DNA of 64,000 bases from Paenibacillus abyssi (GCF_014640295.1 NZ_BMGR01000003.1:370175-434174), one strand, 5' to 3'. Positions 9,044 to 19,108 are shown, counted from the first letter of the stretch. Numbers and translations are program-made. Notes: generated by a model from the sequence alone, not told the origin.

Positions 9044-10981
9044 ATGTCGATTCAAATTACGTTACCCGATGGAGCGGTCCGGGAATACGAAGCGGGAACC
9101 ACTATTGAAGAAGTGGCCGGCTCCATCAGTTCAGGCTTGAAGAAAAATGCGATAGCCGGAAAAATGAATGGAAAAGTTGTGGATATTTATACGCCGATCG
9201 AAGATCATGCGTTACTTGAGATTGTGACGCTTGATTCGGCTGACGGGCTGGAGGTTTATCGCCACAGTACTGCGCATTTGATGGCCCAAGCCATCAAACG
9301 TTTATTTGGCGGACATGAAGTAAAGCTGGGGATTGGCCCGGTAATCGAAGACGGCTTCTATTATGATATCGATATGGAGCAATCCCTTACGCCTGAAGAT
9401 CTTGTGAAGATCGAGAAGGAAATGGAGAAAATCGTCAAAGAGGATTTGGCGATCCGCCGCCGTGTTGTAAGCCGTGATGAAGCGCTTGCCATCTATCAAG
9501 AGATAAATGACAATCTTAAGCTCGAGCTTATTCGCGACCTTCCCGAAGACTCTGTCATCACGATGTATGACCAGGGCGAATTTTTTGACCTGTGCCGCGG
9601 ACCGCACCTTCCATCGACCGGACGGATTAAAGCGTTCAAGCTGCTAAGTGTTGCCGGCGCTTACTGGCGCGGCGATTCCAAGAACAAAATGCTGCAGCGG
9701 ATTTATGGAACGGCGTTTCCTAAAAAATCGCAGCTGGATGAGCATCTGCATTTTCTTGAGGAAGCGAAAAAGCGCGATCACCGGAAGCTGGGACGCGAGC
9801 TGAAAATGTTCACCTTCTCCCGTGAGGTCGGGCAAGGGCTACCGTTGTGGCTGCCTAACGGCTCCAAGCTGCGCCGCACGATGGAACGCTACATTGTCGA
9901 TCTGGAGGAGAGGCTCGGTTATCAGCATGTCTATACGCCGGTGTTGGCAAATGTCGACTTGTATAAGACATCGGGTCACTGGGAGCATTACTCCGAAGAT
10001 ATGTTTCCGAAGATGGTAATGGACAATGAAGAGCTGGTGCTTCGTCCGATGAACTGTCCTCACCATATGATGGTGTACAAGAGCGACATGCGCAGCTATC
10101 GGGATCTGCCGATCCGGATCGCCGAGCTCGGCACGATGCACCGGTATGAAATGTCCGGCGCGTTGACCGGACTTCATCGGGTTCGCGCGATGACGCTTAA
10201 CGACGCGCATATCTTTTGCCGCCCGGATCAAATCAAAGAAGAGTTTGCTCGTGTTGTTCAGCTGATTCGTCAAGTTTATGAAGATTTCGGCATAAAGGAA
10301 TACCGGTTCAGACTGTCTTACCGCGATCCTCAGGATACGGAGAAGTATTTCCAGAACGACGAGATGTGGGAGATGTCCCAACGCATGCTGCGTGAGGTTG
10401 TCGATGAGCTTGGCCTGCCATTCTTCGAAGCCGAAGGCGAAGCGGCATTCTATGGGCCTAAGCTCGACGTCCAGATCAAAACAGCGCTCGGCAAGGAAGA
10501 AACATTGTCGACTGCGCAGCTTGACTTCTTGCTGCCGGAGCGATTCGAGCTGGAATATGTAGGCGATGACGGGAAAAAGCACCGTCCTGTTGTTATTCAT
10601 CGCGGGATCATCAGTACAATGGAGCGAATGACGGCTTTTCTTCTGGAAAACTTTGCAGGAGCTCTGCCGCTCTGGTTATCGCCTGTACAAGCAAGAATCA
10701 TTCCGGTGTCGCTTGCCTATGAGGAGTATGTCCGTAATCTTGAAGCTGAGCTGCTGGCAGGAGGCGTCCGCGTAGAGACGGATCTGCGCAACGAGAAGCT
10801 TGGTTACAAGATCAGGGAAGCACAGCTCGAGAAGGTTCCGTATATGCTGATCGTCGGCGAAAATGAAGCTCAGTCAGGCACTGCTTCTGTCCGTAAACGG
10901 GGAGAAGGCGATATTGGCGCCAAACCGGTTGCTGAATTACTGAAGCAGCTGCAGGATGAGATCCAAAATAAACAGGTGTAA
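9044..10981 (+). CDS. thrS: Threonyl-tRNA synthetase
   Basis: Charges tRNA-Thr with threonine in the cytosol. The 645 residues are in the usual order: TGS domain (1-62), editing domain with [11 protein letters not shown] and CRGPH, class II catalytic core with motif 2 and the zinc ligands ([39 protein letters not shown]) and the anticodon-binding domain from about 540. The ATG at 9044 has GAGGAGGA eight bases before it and gives the expected [10 protein letters not shown] start. Regulated by the T-box leader directly upstream. Confidence 0.98.
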   Translation: MSIQITLPDGAVREYEAGTTIEEVAGSISSGLKKNAIAGKMNGKVVDIYTPIEDHALLEIVTLDSADGLEVYRHSTAHLMAQAIKRLFGGHEVKLGIGPVIEDGFYYDIDMEQSLTPEDLVKIEKEMEKIVKEDLAIRRRVVSRDEALAIYQEINDNLKLELIRDLPEDSVITMYDQGEFFDLCRGPHLPSTGRIKAFKLLSVAGAYWRGDSKNKMLQRIYGTAFPKKSQLDEHLHFLEEAKKRDHRKLGRELKMFTFSREVGQGLPLWLPNGSKLRRTMERYIVDLEERLGYQHVYTPVLANVDLYKTSGHWEHYSEDMFPKMVMDNEELVLRPMNCPHHMMVYKSDMRSYRDLPIRIAELGTMHRYEMSGALTGLHRVRAMTLNDAHIFCRPDQIKEEFARVVQLIRQVYEDFGIKEYRFRLSYRDPQDTEKYFQNDEMWEMSQRMLREVVDELGLPFFEAEGEAAFYGPKLDVQIKTALGKEETLSTAQLDFLLPERFELEYVGDDGKKHRPVVIHRGIISTMERMTAFLLENFAGALPLWLSPVQARIIPVSLAYEEYVRNLEAELLAGGVRVETDLRNEKLGYKIREAQLEKVPYMLIVGENEAQSGTASVRKRGEGDIGAKPVAELLKQLQDEIQNKQV

Positions 10982-11065
10982 TTGAAATCGACCGATATTT
11001 TGTTAGCTTGCATGAATAAAGCTTGATATCTGGGGGTAACCTTTCGTCTAGAGGTGACTCTCCAG

Positions 11066-11635
11066 ATGTTAGCAAGCTTAAATGTTTTATTAAGATGGAT
11101 CCATCTTACGTTTGCTCTGTTATTCATAACATTTGCTGTAGGGGCAGCAGACCGAGCGGCTGGAATCGCACCGTCCAAGCAGATCGAGAAGCATCATGCC
11201 AGCACTGCTGGAGCTGCGGCAGCTGCAATAGAGAAAATCAAGGTTGTCGCTACCGGTTATACCGCAGGAGTGGAATCGACCGGCAAGCGGCCGGGTGAGC
11301 CGGGATATGGAATTACGTATTCCGGGGTCAAGGTACGTCGTGATTATGTTTCTACTGTTGCTGCGGATCCGCAGGTGTTCCCGATCGGGACCTTGCTTCA
11401 TATACCCGGCTACGGCTATGGCGTTGTTGCGGATACCGGTTCGGCGATCAAAGGCCACAAGATCGATTTGTACTTTGAAACCATACAGCAGGTGTATAAG
11501 CAGTGGGGAAAAAGAACTGTGCTCGTAGAGGTGCTGCACAAGGGCGATGGAAAGCTGACCGAGGCATGGCTTGTCAAAATTAATCAAGCTGTAAAAGCGG
11601 AGCAGCGGATTCCTCAGTCGATGTTTGAATCTTAA
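11066..11635 (+). CDS. 3D (Asp-Asp-Asp) domain protein, cell-wall-active
   Basis: A 190-residue protein with an N-terminal hydrophobic segment (about residues 8-28) serving as signal or anchor, a short Ala-rich linker and a C-terminal 3D domain. This is the double-psi-beta-barrel found in MltA-type lytic transglycosylases and in YuiC/YabE of Bacillus. The catalytic-type aspartates are visible in [25 protein letters not shown] and HKIDLYF. AGAGGTGA lies eight bases before this ATG; a GTG four codons earlier overlaps that site and is less likely. A role in peptidoglycan cleavage during germination or growth is inferred from the family. Confidence 0.8.
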   Translation: MLASLNVLLRWIHLTFALLFITFAVGAADRAAGIAPSKQIEKHHASTAGAAAAAIEKIKVVATGYTAGVESTGKRPGEPGYGITYSGVKVRRDYVSTVAADPQVFPIGTLLHIPGYGYGVVADTGSAIKGHKIDLYFETIQQVYKQWGKRTVLVEVLHKGDGKLTEAWLVKINQAVKAEQRIPQSMFES

Positions 11636-11643
11636 CAAGCGGC

Positions 11644-11691
11644 AAGATTTGCTGTCATCAGGTCTGACATGACAGCAAATCTTCTTTTTTT
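11644..11691 (+). terminator. Strong intrinsic terminator
   Basis: Fifteen-pair perfect stem (AAGATTTGCTGTCAT with its complement), ten-base loop, then C and seven T. Confidence 0.95.
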
Positions 11692-11765
11692 CCCATTCTA
11701 ATTATGATACAATATCACTACAATTCGCAATTGTGTAAACGCTATCAATGTGAGGCGGTTATTTC

Positions 11766-12293
11766 ATGACAAGCTGGATGTCTGATCGTAACGAGCAGGA
11801 TGGAACGAAGCTGGAGCAGCACGAAGCATTGCTGCGAGACTTATACAATCAGATGATTCGTGTCGCTTATGCCAGAGTGAAGAACAAGTCAGACGCGCAT
11901 GATGTTGTTCAAGAGGCCTGGGTTAAGATGCTGCTGAAGCACGATTCTTTAAGGGAAGAGAGCAAATTGGCGGCATGGGCCAAGACCATCACAGCGAATG
12001 TGGCGCACAATGTGAATCGCCATGAGAACGTCCGGACTTCCAGCCAATGGTGTGATGCACAAGAACAGGGTACCGGAACCCCGTCTGAAGCAGAATTGAT
12101 GATGGAAATATCAGAGCTGTTAGGCGCACTTGATCCTCGTTCCAGAACGATGATCTTATATAAATTTTATTACGGGTTTAAAGACCAGGAAATTGCAGAT
12201 GTCATGAATATCCCGGTCGGTACCGTCAAGGCGCGGATTCACCGGAGCAAAGAACGCCTGAAACAGTGGATTTCAACACCGAATTTTTGGTAA
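11766..12293 (+). CDS. ECF-type RNA polymerase sigma factor
   Basis: A 175-residue sigma-70 family protein with region 2 (LYNQMIRVAYARVKNKSDAHDVVQEAWVKML, residues about 29-60) and region 4 (DPRSRTMILYKFYYGFKDQEIADVMNIPVGTVKARIHRSK, about 118-160), as in extracytoplasmic-function sigma factors. No anti-sigma gene is beside it: the next gene is a tiny SASP-like protein, so its control is unknown. GAGGCGG precedes the ATG. Confidence 0.88.
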   Translation: MTSWMSDRNEQDGTKLEQHEALLRDLYNQMIRVAYARVKNKSDAHDVVQEAWVKMLLKHDSLREESKLAAWAKTITANVAHNVNRHENVRTSSQWCDAQEQGTGTPSEAELMMEISELLGALDPRSRTMILYKFYYGFKDQEIADVMNIPVGTVKARIHRSKERLKQWISTPNFW

Positions 12294-12355
12294 TTTCCAA
12301 GCACATAAAACAGCCTCGTCCCTCTCATAATACAAATGACGGGGAGGTGACGATC

Positions 12356-12487
12356 ATGGCCAAAAATAAGAAAAACAAAATGAATGCGGCTCAAAACCAA
12401 AATGCTGAATTCGCAGAAGAGTTGACTCAGAATAGTGTTAATAATAAAGCCAATGCTAATGCTGCAAAGCAAAACGCTAATAAATAA
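12356..12487 (+). CDS. Small SASP-like (gamma-type?) spore protein, 43 residues
   Basis: A 43-codon gene with a strong GGGGAGGTGA site seven bases before its ATG and its own terminator. The product is very rich in Asn, Lys, Ala and Gln (MAKNKKNKMNAAQNQNAEFA...), hydrophilic and without Cys or Trp. The central NQNAEFAEEL resembles the EFA(T/S)E repeats of gamma-type small acid-soluble spore proteins (SspE), which serve as amino-acid stores in spores; here only one repeat unit would be present. The gene call is solid, the family call moderate. Confidence 0.6.
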   Translation: MAKNKKNKMNAAQNQNAEFAEELTQNSVNNKANANAAKQNANK

Positions 12488-12500
12488 TAATACCTTTCAA

Positions 12501-12530
12501 GGGGGATCCGCTAAGGATCTCTCTTTTCAT
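12501..12530 (+). terminator. Terminator after SASP-like gene
   Basis: Nine-pair stem with two G-T pairs (GGGGGATCC with GGATCTCTC), loop GCTAA, then TTTT. Confidence 0.65.
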
Positions 12531-12596
12531 TTTCATAAGCCCGGATTATAATGTAAGATAATATAACATTAAGTCGAAGTTTAGGGGTGGCAATGG

Positions 12597-13991
12597 ATGA
12601 GCCGATTGCAAAAATGGTTAAAGCCCAATAAAGACAAGTTCGAGGCTTCACGGGAAGAACAGGAACAAGAATCGATGAGGCAGCTCATTAATGAATCGTT
12701 GGTCATCTCCGATCAATTGACTGCTGTTGTCGAAGAGGTAGAGCAATCGATCACGCATTTGACCAACATTGCCGATCGTTCTGCTGTCCAGGAGGACAGA
12801 TTGCGCTCGCGAAGCCAACATGCAAAGGAGCGAATTGAGGAAACGTTCTCCGCGCTGCAAGAAGTGGCTGCTGCTGCAGATCAGATTAGTGTCACATCGG
12901 CTCATCTAAATGAAGAGAGCAAGCATACGAAAGAGGTTGTGCTTGAGGTTCGAGAATCGCTGACAACGACGGATCAGGTCATGAATGATCTTCGGGCACA
13001 AAATAAAGCGATGGAATTACATATCGGGCAATTAATCGAACAAACGTCACGAATTAATGAGATTAATGCTTTTATTCAAGAGATCGTCTCTCAGACGTCT
13101 CTGCTTGCTTTAAATGCCTCTATTGAGGCTGCCCATGCGGGTGAGTACGGACGGGGGTTTTCGGTTGTCGCACAAGAAATTAAAAAGCTTGCTGAACAAA
13201 GCCATGAAGCCGTGCGGCGTTCGAGCACGATCGTAACGGAGATTGAACAAGGGGTCAGGCAGGTTGTGAACTCAGTAGAGGTTGAGAAGAACGCAGTGGA
13301 ACGCGGTGTTGCTGAAATGGAACATAACAAAGCGCGAATGGACAAGATTTTTCAGCGGATCAATGAGGTGGATATGCTTGTCGGTCAGACAAGCGCGGCC
13401 AGCTTGCAGCAAACCATACTTACTGCCAGAACAACGGATATGCTGAAGGAAGTGGTGGAGACAGTTGACCATACACTCCAAAGCGTCGATGAAACCTTGC
13501 AGCTTACGCATGAGCAGCGCCATCAGATTGGCAAGGTGGACCGGATTGGCCGTAATTTGCAAAAATCCTCCCGTGAATTAACCCAGGCTATTCAACAGGC
13601 AGGCATCAAACAGGAGGTGCGGGCGATCGATGTGAATGTATCCGTGATGCTTGAGAAGCTTCACCGTCTGGCGTCCGAGCCCCATATGATATCGTTAAAC
13701 CAAACGGAGCATCAGCAGCGGCTTTCGGCTATGCTGCGCGATTCTGAAGAAATTGAGGCGGTCTGGTCCAATCGTGATGACGGCTCTTTTATCTATTCGG
13801 AGCCGGAAGCCGGCTTGCTGAACGGTAAAGGCAGAGAATGGTGGAAGCAAGCGATGGAGGGGAAGCCGTATACTTCGGATATTTACATATCGGCCATTAC
13901 GAAGAAACCTTGTTTGACCTTATCCATGCCTATTGCCGGTCATGGAGGCAAGCCAGTCGGCGTAGTAGGCATTGATATTATGTTAAAATAA
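12597..13991 (+). CDS. Soluble methyl-accepting chemotaxis protein with C-terminal Cache-like domain
   Basis: A 464-residue receptor with no membrane segment. Residues about 20-320 are a long coiled-coil signalling domain; the hairpin tip is [46 protein letters not shown] (about 160-205), the CheA/CheW contact region. From about residue 345 the C-terminus resembles a single Cache sensor ([17 protein letters not shown], then [22 protein letters not shown]). Cache sensors normally lie outside the cell ahead of the signalling part, so the order here is inverted and the sensor must be cytosolic. No che genes are nearby. The ligand is unknown. Confidence 0.85.
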   Translation: MSRLQKWLKPNKDKFEASREEQEQESMRQLINESLVISDQLTAVVEEVEQSITHLTNIADRSAVQEDRLRSRSQHAKERIEETFSALQEVAAAADQISVTSAHLNEESKHTKEVVLEVRESLTTTDQVMNDLRAQNKAMELHIGQLIEQTSRINEINAFIQEIVSQTSLLALNASIEAAHAGEYGRGFSVVAQEIKKLAEQSHEAVRRSSTIVTEIEQGVRQVVNSVEVEKNAVERGVAEMEHNKARMDKIFQRINEVDMLVGQTSAASLQQTILTARTTDMLKEVVETVDHTLQSVDETLQLTHEQRHQIGKVDRIGRNLQKSSRELTQAIQQAGIKQEVRAIDVNVSVMLEKLHRLASEPHMISLNQTEHQQRLSAMLRDSEEIEAVWSNRDDGSFIYSEPEAGLLNGKGREWWKQAMEGKPYTSDIYISAITKKPCLTLSMPIAGHGGKPVGVVGIDIMLK

Positions 13992-14003
13992 ACCAGCTTA
14001 CAG

Positions 14004-14039
14004 GGCATCCCCCATGATCTAATAGGGGATGCCTTTTTT
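14004..14039 (+). terminator. Terminator after chemoreceptor gene
   Basis: Nine-pair stem GGCATCCCC with GGGGATGCC, then six T. Confidence 0.9.
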
Positions 14040-14164
14040 CACCGCGAGCGGATCTCCCGCCTTCAGGGTCAGCTGTAATATTCATGTGTGAATATAACGT
14101 TTCTGTAAAAAATGACCACCGTATCGGTCCCAAGACGGAGGAAGGTTTCAATCTGCCGCCCCTT

Positions 14165-14192
14165 TTGCGTGTTATTGCTGATCGGATATACT
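14165..14192 (+). promoter_or_regulatory. Candidate promoter of liaFSR
   Basis: TTGCGT and TATACT separated by 16 bases, about 45 bases ahead of the liaF start. Confidence 0.45.
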
Positions 14193-14235
14193 GAGAATAC
14201 ATAAAACGTGTCTAGAAAGATTGGGGTGAATCGAA

Positions 14236-15183
14236 GTGGAGCGTTATGTAGTGAAACGGTTTTTTTGGGGATTAATTATCATCGCGGTAGGCGTTGCCTT
14301 TCTGCTTCGTCAAATGGGAATTCTGCCTTTTGATATCGGTGATATCATCTCTATATTTTGGCCGGTTATTTTGATTCTATTCGGAATTGAAGGCCTTATC
14401 GGTTATAAAGATGCCGGCAGCTATAACTGGTGGAGCTGGTTGACACTGGGGCTGGGCATCTATTTTCTCGGCCGGAATCTGGGTATGCTCCATTTTTCCA
14501 TCGGTGAGATTATCCCTTATGCGATACCGGCGGTGATCATTCTTTTCGGCTTGAGCATGATCTTTAGGCCGCAGGGCAAGCAGCAAGGCCCGGCAAAGGA
14601 GGAGTGGCAGGCATATCCTCCGGCCTCAAACATACCGCCGGCACCGCCGCTTCATCCGGATCCGACAAAGCCAGGTGCTGGTGATTTTTCGGATATGGAT
14701 CCTTACGGATCTGACGTGAAGCGTTCCACGTATGAGGAAAAATACAGAAGCGGCGCTTCATCGCCCAAGCACGAGAGAGTGGAATGGTGGAACCATGATG
14801 CAGGCGTGCAGACGCGCTCCGGCTTCATCGGCGATATTCATCTTGGCCAAGATTACTGGGAGCTTAAGCCGATGAACATTTCCCACTTTATCGGTGACAC
14901 CGTGCTGGATCTGACGAAAGCACAAATCCCTTATGGGGAAACCAAACTGACGATTTCCTCCTTTATCGGCGATGTGAAAATTTTTCTGCCGAATGACTAT
15001 GAGGTTGGCGTCCATGTGGTATCAAGCGCGTTTATCGGCGATTCTACGATATTGGACCGTAAGGAAGGCGGCATATTCAGAAACAGCAATATCGAAACGC
15101 CGGCTTATCATGATTGCGAGAAAAAGATTCGGCTGGTTGTGAGCACATTTATCGGTGATGTGCGAGTAACCAAAGTGGGGTGA
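14236..15183 (+). CDS. liaF: LiaF-like membrane protein, cell-wall stress response
   Basis: A 315-residue protein with four membrane helices in the first 112 residues, a Pro-rich cytosolic linker, and a C-terminal beta-repeat domain in which the motif FIGD recurs five times (FIGDIHLG, FIGDTVLD, FIGDVKIF, FIGDSTIL, FIGDVRVT). This is the LiaF / cell-wall-active-antibiotics-response domain. In Bacillus subtilis LiaF holds the LiaS kinase inactive. It starts with GTG behind GGGGTGA and is followed after seven bases by liaS and then liaR, the usual order. Confidence 0.92.
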   Translation: MERYVVKRFFWGLIIIAVGVAFLLRQMGILPFDIGDIISIFWPVILILFGIEGLIGYKDAGSYNWWSWLTLGLGIYFLGRNLGMLHFSIGEIIPYAIPAVIILFGLSMIFRPQGKQQGPAKEEWQAYPPASNIPPAPPLHPDPTKPGAGDFSDMDPYGSDVKRSTYEEKYRSGASSPKHERVEWWNHDAGVQTRSGFIGDIHLGQDYWELKPMNISHFIGDTVLDLTKAQIPYGETKLTISSFIGDVKIFLPNDYEVGVHVVSSAFIGDSTILDRKEGGIFRNSNIETPAYHDCEKKIRLVVSTFIGDVRVTKVG

Positions 15184-15190
15184 TCGCGAT

Positions 15191-16261
15191 ATGATGGTAC
15201 GTCTGCTGCGAAGTTCGAAGTGGGAGCTGATTTTATTATTCATCGCTTCCACCTCGGTATCCCTAGCGCTTTGCTATTGGGCTCCGGAATGGATGGGAGC
15301 CCATCTGAATGCCGGAGAAAAGCGCCTGAGTACCATTTTGACCGTTATTGTTATTAGCGCTGGCTTTGGGTATTGGGCGGCACAGCGGTTGTACCGGCGA
15401 ATCGATGTGCTGCATTTCGCATTAAAGCAAGCGGCCAACGGCAACCTGGCGGTTAGAATTCCGGAAGAAGGTGCTAGATCCTTCACTGCAGCTTATCGTG
15501 AATTCAACGTAATGATTGCCTCAATGGAGCAAAGAATGAAATTGCTGCAAAGCTTTGGAGAGGAACATGTCATGCGGGAAGCCGCGTCGAACGAAGCGGC
15601 TGTTTTAGAGGAACGAAGACGTCTTGCGCGCGATCTGCACGATACGGTGAGCCAGCAGCTCTTTGCTATTCATATGGCGGCGTCCTCGCTGCCGAAGCTG
15701 CTTGAGCTTGATCGAAGCAGGGCCGAAGATGTGATGGGACAGCTGATCCATATGTCTTCCCTTGCCCAGAAGCAAATGCGAGGTTTTATTGCGCAGCTGC
15801 GCCCGATGGAATTGGAAGGGTATTCTCTGGAGCAGGCGCTCGATAAATGGTTTCCCGATTACTGCAGGCAGAATGCCCTGCAGGGCGTCATGGATTGGCG
15901 CATCAGCGAGAAGTTGTCCGAAGCGAAGGAGCATCAGTTTTTTCTTATTATTCAAGAGGCAATGGCCAATATTGTGAAGCATGCCGCAGCTAAGAAGGCT
16001 ACATTGACACTTGCGGAGACGGAACGCCAGCTTGTGTTAACGCTGCAGGATGATGGCGGCGGTTTTAGGGCCGATCAAGTAAAGCAAGGATCCTATGGAC
16101 TCTCAACGATGCGTGAGCGAGCGCAGCGGCTGGGCGGAGAGGCCGAAATCATAAGCAAGCCCGGCGGCGGAACGCGGGTGCGTGTCACGATTCCTAAATA
16201 TATGAATAAGGAGCAGGAGAGCGATGAGCATAACGCAGACTTGGAGAATCATGATCGTTGA
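15191..16261 (+). CDS. liaS: LiaS-type sensor histidine kinase
   Basis: A 356-residue kinase of the NarL-linked HisKA_3 type. Two N-terminal membrane helices flank a very short outside loop (intramembrane-sensing layout), followed by a HAMP segment, the phospho-acceptor helix with RRRLARDLHDTVSQQLF (the His in DLHD) and a C-terminal ATPase domain with the N-box EAMANIVKHA and DDGGGF. It starts eight bases after liaF; a second ATG follows at once. Its partner is the overlapping liaR. Known to respond to lipid-II-binding antibiotics in relatives. Confidence 0.92.
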   Translation: MMVRLLRSSKWELILLFIASTSVSLALCYWAPEWMGAHLNAGEKRLSTILTVIVISAGFGYWAAQRLYRRIDVLHFALKQAANGNLAVRIPEEGARSFTAAYREFNVMIASMEQRMKLLQSFGEEHVMREAASNEAAVLEERRRLARDLHDTVSQQLFAIHMAASSLPKLLELDRSRAEDVMGQLIHMSSLAQKQMRGFIAQLRPMELEGYSLEQALDKWFPDYCRQNALQGVMDWRISEKLSEAKEHQFFLIIQEAMANIVKHAAAKKATLTLAETERQLVLTLQDDGGGFRADQVKQGSYGLSTMRERAQRLGGEAEIISKPGGGTRVRVTIPKYMNKEQESDEHNADLENHDR

Positions 16262-16883
16262 TGATCACGATATGGTGAGAGCGGGACTGCGCACCTATCT
16301 GATGTTAGAGCCCAAATATGAAGTTATTGCCGAAGCTTCTAACGGCGAAGAAGCTGTGAGGATGCTGAAGGAGGGCATTCCAGGCGGTAAGCCGGATGTT
16401 ATCTTAATGGATCTGATGATGCCCCAGATGGACGGCGTTGAAGCGACGAAAGCGATTATGGAGCATGATCCGGAGACGAAGATTGTCATGCTGACAAGCT
16501 TTCTTGAGGACGAGAAGGTAGTTGCGGCCGTGGAAGCGGGCGCAGTTAGCTATGTCCTCAAAACGGTGTCGGCCGAGGAATTGATCTACGCGCTGGGCGG
16601 AGCGGTAAAGGGAATGCCGGTTATGACTGCAGACGTTTCACAAGCATTAACGAGGGGGCTTCGCCAACGAACTGCGCAGGGATCGGATGAAGGGCTGACG
16701 GACCGGGAGAAGGAAGTTTTATTTCTTATCGCGGAAGGGCGTTCGAACAAAGAGATTGCCGATGAGCTGCACATCAGCATTAAAACCGTCAAAACCCACG
16801 TCAGCAACCTGCTTATGAAGTGTGAGCTTGAGGACCGGACCCAGTTGGCTGTGCTGGCCCACCGCAAAGGTTGGATCCGCTAA
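16224..16883 (+). CDS. liaR: LiaR-type response regulator
   Basis: A 219-residue NarL-family regulator: receiver domain (IMIVDDHD at the start, phospho-acceptor Asp in VILMDLMMP, Lys in YVLKTVS) and LuxR-type helix-turn-helix (LTDREKEVLFLIAEGRSNKEIADELHISIKTVKTHVSNLL). The gene starts 38 bases inside the end of liaS with its Shine-Dalgarno (AAGGAGCAGGAGAG) within liaS, so translation is probably coupled. The likely targets are the lia genes themselves. Confidence 0.93.
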   Translation: MSITQTWRIMIVDDHDMVRAGLRTYLMLEPKYEVIAEASNGEEAVRMLKEGIPGGKPDVILMDLMMPQMDGVEATKAIMEHDPETKIVMLTSFLEDEKVVAAVEAGAVSYVLKTVSAEELIYALGGAVKGMPVMTADVSQALTRGLRQRTAQGSDEGLTDREKEVLFLIAEGRSNKEIADELHISIKTVKTHVSNLLMKCELEDRTQLAVLAHRKGWIR

Positions 16884-16960
16884 CAGCGGATGGAGTCTAC
16901 ATAGAATATCGCTTTTTTGGGAATAATAGCAGTAAACAACCCAAAGGAGATCCGTCAGGT

Positions 16961-17374
16961 ATGATACCTCTTTCATCAAAGCTAGAATCAAGTGAACAGC
17001 AATTAACGGAGTTTCAAGGAAAGCTTGAAGCGTTTCAATTCACATTAGGCGGCAATTGGGAATACAATCACGGATCGTTCGACCGTTCTCTGGATGAGGC
17101 GCATAAGGTGTGGCTGCGTCTTCCTTTTGAGGTCGTTACGGGCAGTCTGGACAGTGAAGCGGAAGAGAATGATGCAAAGATCCGGCTTGGACAGCCGTTC
17201 GTATTAAAGCATCTCTATAATGAAGGATTGGATCCTGAGGCACAGCCCCGCACGTTCGGAAGTCTGTTCGACCAATTTCAGGAACCTTTAGACGTCGATG
17301 CCAAGATCGAGGATCGCTGGGTGGATCAAGCTAAAAAGGTGCTCAGCGAGGTGGAGCGGCGGCTTTCCCATTGA
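16961..17374 (+). CDS. YugN-like family protein
   Basis: A 137-residue soluble protein matching the YugN-like family: MIPLSSKLES at the start, LGGNWEYNHGSFD near residue 24, LRLPFEVVTGSLDSE near 48, LGQPFVLKHLYNEGLD and a C-terminal FDQFQEPLDVDAKIEDRWVD. The function of the family is unknown. The ATG at 16961 (AAAGGAG ten bases before) is chosen over a longer frame starting inside liaR. It follows liaR by 77 bases and may share its transcript. Confidence 0.8.
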   Translation: MIPLSSKLESSEQQLTEFQGKLEAFQFTLGGNWEYNHGSFDRSLDEAHKVWLRLPFEVVTGSLDSEAEENDAKIRLGQPFVLKHLYNEGLDPEAQPRTFGSLFDQFQEPLDVDAKIEDRWVDQAKKVLSEVERRLSH

Positions 17375-17383
17375 GCAGGAGCA

Positions 17384-17422
17384 TAACCTTTCGCTTACAG
17401 AGGCGGAAGGTTAATTTTTTTT
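17384..17422 (+). terminator. Terminator after YugN-like gene
   Basis: Eleven-pair stem with one T-G pair, followed by A and a run of eight T. Confidence 0.9.
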
Positions 17423-17429
17423 ATTTTCG

Positions 17430-17464
17430 TTTAAATTCATTTTAAGATTGTTTTAAGGTAGAAT
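17430..17464 (+). promoter_or_regulatory. htrA promoter with three 11-bp-spaced TTTAA repeats
   Basis: TTTAA occurs at 17430, 17441 and 17452, exactly 11 bases apart, directly ahead of and over the promoter of htrA (candidate -35 TTCATT at 17436, -10 TAGAAT at 17459, 17-base spacer). Direct repeats with helical period are typical of OmpR-type response-regulator sites, and an OmpR-type regulator gene lies just after htrA. Regulation by that protein is an inference. Confidence 0.5.
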
Positions 17465-17530
17465 GTGCATTATAGAACTAGCAAATCCAAGTTCATTAGA
17501 CTTCGATTCAAATAAAGGAGGAACAAATAC

Positions 17531-19108
17531 ATGGACGATAATAAAAAAAATCCATATGATGATTTTTTCACAAATCATAATCGGCCGGAAGATGAAAAAG
17601 AAAACAACACAACCGAGCCGCGAGAAAAGGCGGCCGGCGGGACCGAGTCCGATAAACCGTCTTATTATTATTCCTATGGACCGTTCAAGCCGAACGCGCA
17701 GAACGATTATGATAGGGAAGAGAGAGCTTCGGAGACCCACTCACAAGGTTCCAGCACAGATAATAGGTCTTCCGTTTCATCGGATGTGCAGATTACACCG
17801 CCTCAACCCGTGCGCAGCTTCGCTCCTGCAGTGCCTTCACAATCAGCGAAGAGCGGATGGCAGGTGCGTGAGAAAAAGCGGACCTCGTTTAAAGCGATCT
17901 TTGCATCCTTTATGGCGGGCGTACTGGTCGTTGGCTCTCTGATGGCGGTGGCGGATTATCAGAATTGGTTTACTTCCAGCGGCGTGCTGGCACCCCAAGC
18001 CTTGGAGCAGTCCGCAGGAGCGAGAAATACATCGGGACCTGACACTGCAAATCCGGTATCGAATGTGCTGGATACAGCGCGGCCTAACAATATCGCCCAA
18101 ATCTTTGAGCAGGCAAGTCCAGCTGTCGTGAAGATTGAAACATTCGTGCAGCCTCGTGCGAATAGCGGAAGCAATCTGGATCCGTTCTTCCGCCAGTTCT
18201 TTGGCGATGATTACACAGCGCCTAACTCGGGCGGCAATTCGGGCGAATTGATGCCAAGCGGCATCGGCTCCGGCTTTTTCTTTGACGATACCGGTTATAT
18301 CCTGACTAACCAGCACGTTGTTGGCGATGCGGCTAAGATCGAAGTGACCGTACAGGGCTATGCGAAGCCGTTCGAAGCAAAGCTGCTTGGTTCGAGCTAT
18401 GAAATGGATCTGGCCGTCTTGAAAGTTGAGGGCGACGAGCCGTTTCCGACCCTAGCGCTTGGCAGCTCTGAAAACATCAATATCGGTGACTGGGTCGTTG
18501 CGATCGGTAACCCTCATGGATTTGATCATACGGTAACTGTTGGCGTACTCAGCTCCAAAGAGCGCCCGATCAGCATACCGGATGAACAGGGAACTCGTAA
18601 TTACGAGCACCTGCTGCAAACGGACGCGTCGATTAACCCGGGCAACTCAGGTGGACCGCTCCTGAACACCAGAGGTGAAGTCATCGGGATTAATACCGCT
18701 GTCAGCTCGCAGGCACAAGGCATTGGTTTTGCGATTCCGACAAGCACAATCACGGAAGTGCTGGATAATTTGAAGGAGAACAAAAGCATTCCAAGGCCAT
18801 TCATCGGTGCCGAGCTGACGAACTTAACGGATGAGTATGCGCAGCAGCTAGAATTGAGCGGCCAGAAGGGTGCGCTAGTCACGAACGTTTATTATAACTC
18901 TCCCGCTTATAAAGGAGATCTGCGCCAGTTTGACGTTATTACAGGCATGGATGGCACAAAATATGAAACGGTAGAGGAATTAATCGCTGCAATACAGAAA
19001 AAGAATGTAGGCGATCAAATTACAGTAAACGTTATTCGTAACGGCAATAACATGGATCTGAAGGTTGAAATCGGTGATCGAAATACGTTTAATGTACCGC
19101 AGCAATAA
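17531..19108 (+). CDS. htrA: HtrA/DegP-type membrane-anchored serine protease
   Basis: A 525-residue quality-control protease: an acidic, low-complexity cytosolic N-terminus of about 115 residues, one membrane helix (about 122-143), then an outside trypsin-like domain with catalytic His near 261 (LTNQHVVG), Asp near 292 (EMDLAVLKV) and Ser near 372 (NPGNSGGPL), and one C-terminal PDZ domain from about 425. A Gly/Asn-rich loop lies before the protease domain. AAAGGAGG precedes the ATG. It is followed by a response regulator and kinase that probably sense envelope stress and control it. Confidence 0.95.
   Translation: MDDNKKNPYDDFFTNHNRPEDEKENNTTEPREKAAGGTESDKPSYYYSYGPFKPNAQNDYDREERASETHSQGSSTDNRSSVSSDVQITPPQPVRSFAPAVPSQSAKSGWQVREKKRTSFKAIFASFMAGVLVVGSLMAVADYQNWFTSSGVLAPQALEQSAGARNTSGPDTANPVSNVLDTARPNNIAQIFEQASPAVVKIETFVQPRANSGSNLDPFFRQFFGDDYTAPNSGGNSGELMPSGIGSGFFFDDTGYILTNQHVVGDAAKIEVTVQGYAKPFEAKLLGSSYEMDLAVLKVEGDEPFPTLALGSSENINIGDWVVAIGNPHGFDHTVTVGVLSSKERPISIPDEQGTRNYEHLLQTDASINPGNSGGPLLNTRGEVIGINTAVSSQAQGIGFAIPTSTITEVLDNLKENKSIPRPFIGAELTNLTDEYAQQLELSGQKGALVTNVYYNSPAYKGDLRQFDVITGMDGTKYETVEELIAAIQKKNVGDQITVNVIRNGNNMDLKVEIGDRNTFNVPQQ

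Noticed and set aside
17843..18316. 157-codon minus-strand frame opposite htrA
   Set aside because: Arg/Cys/His-rich shadow of the protease gene without start signal.
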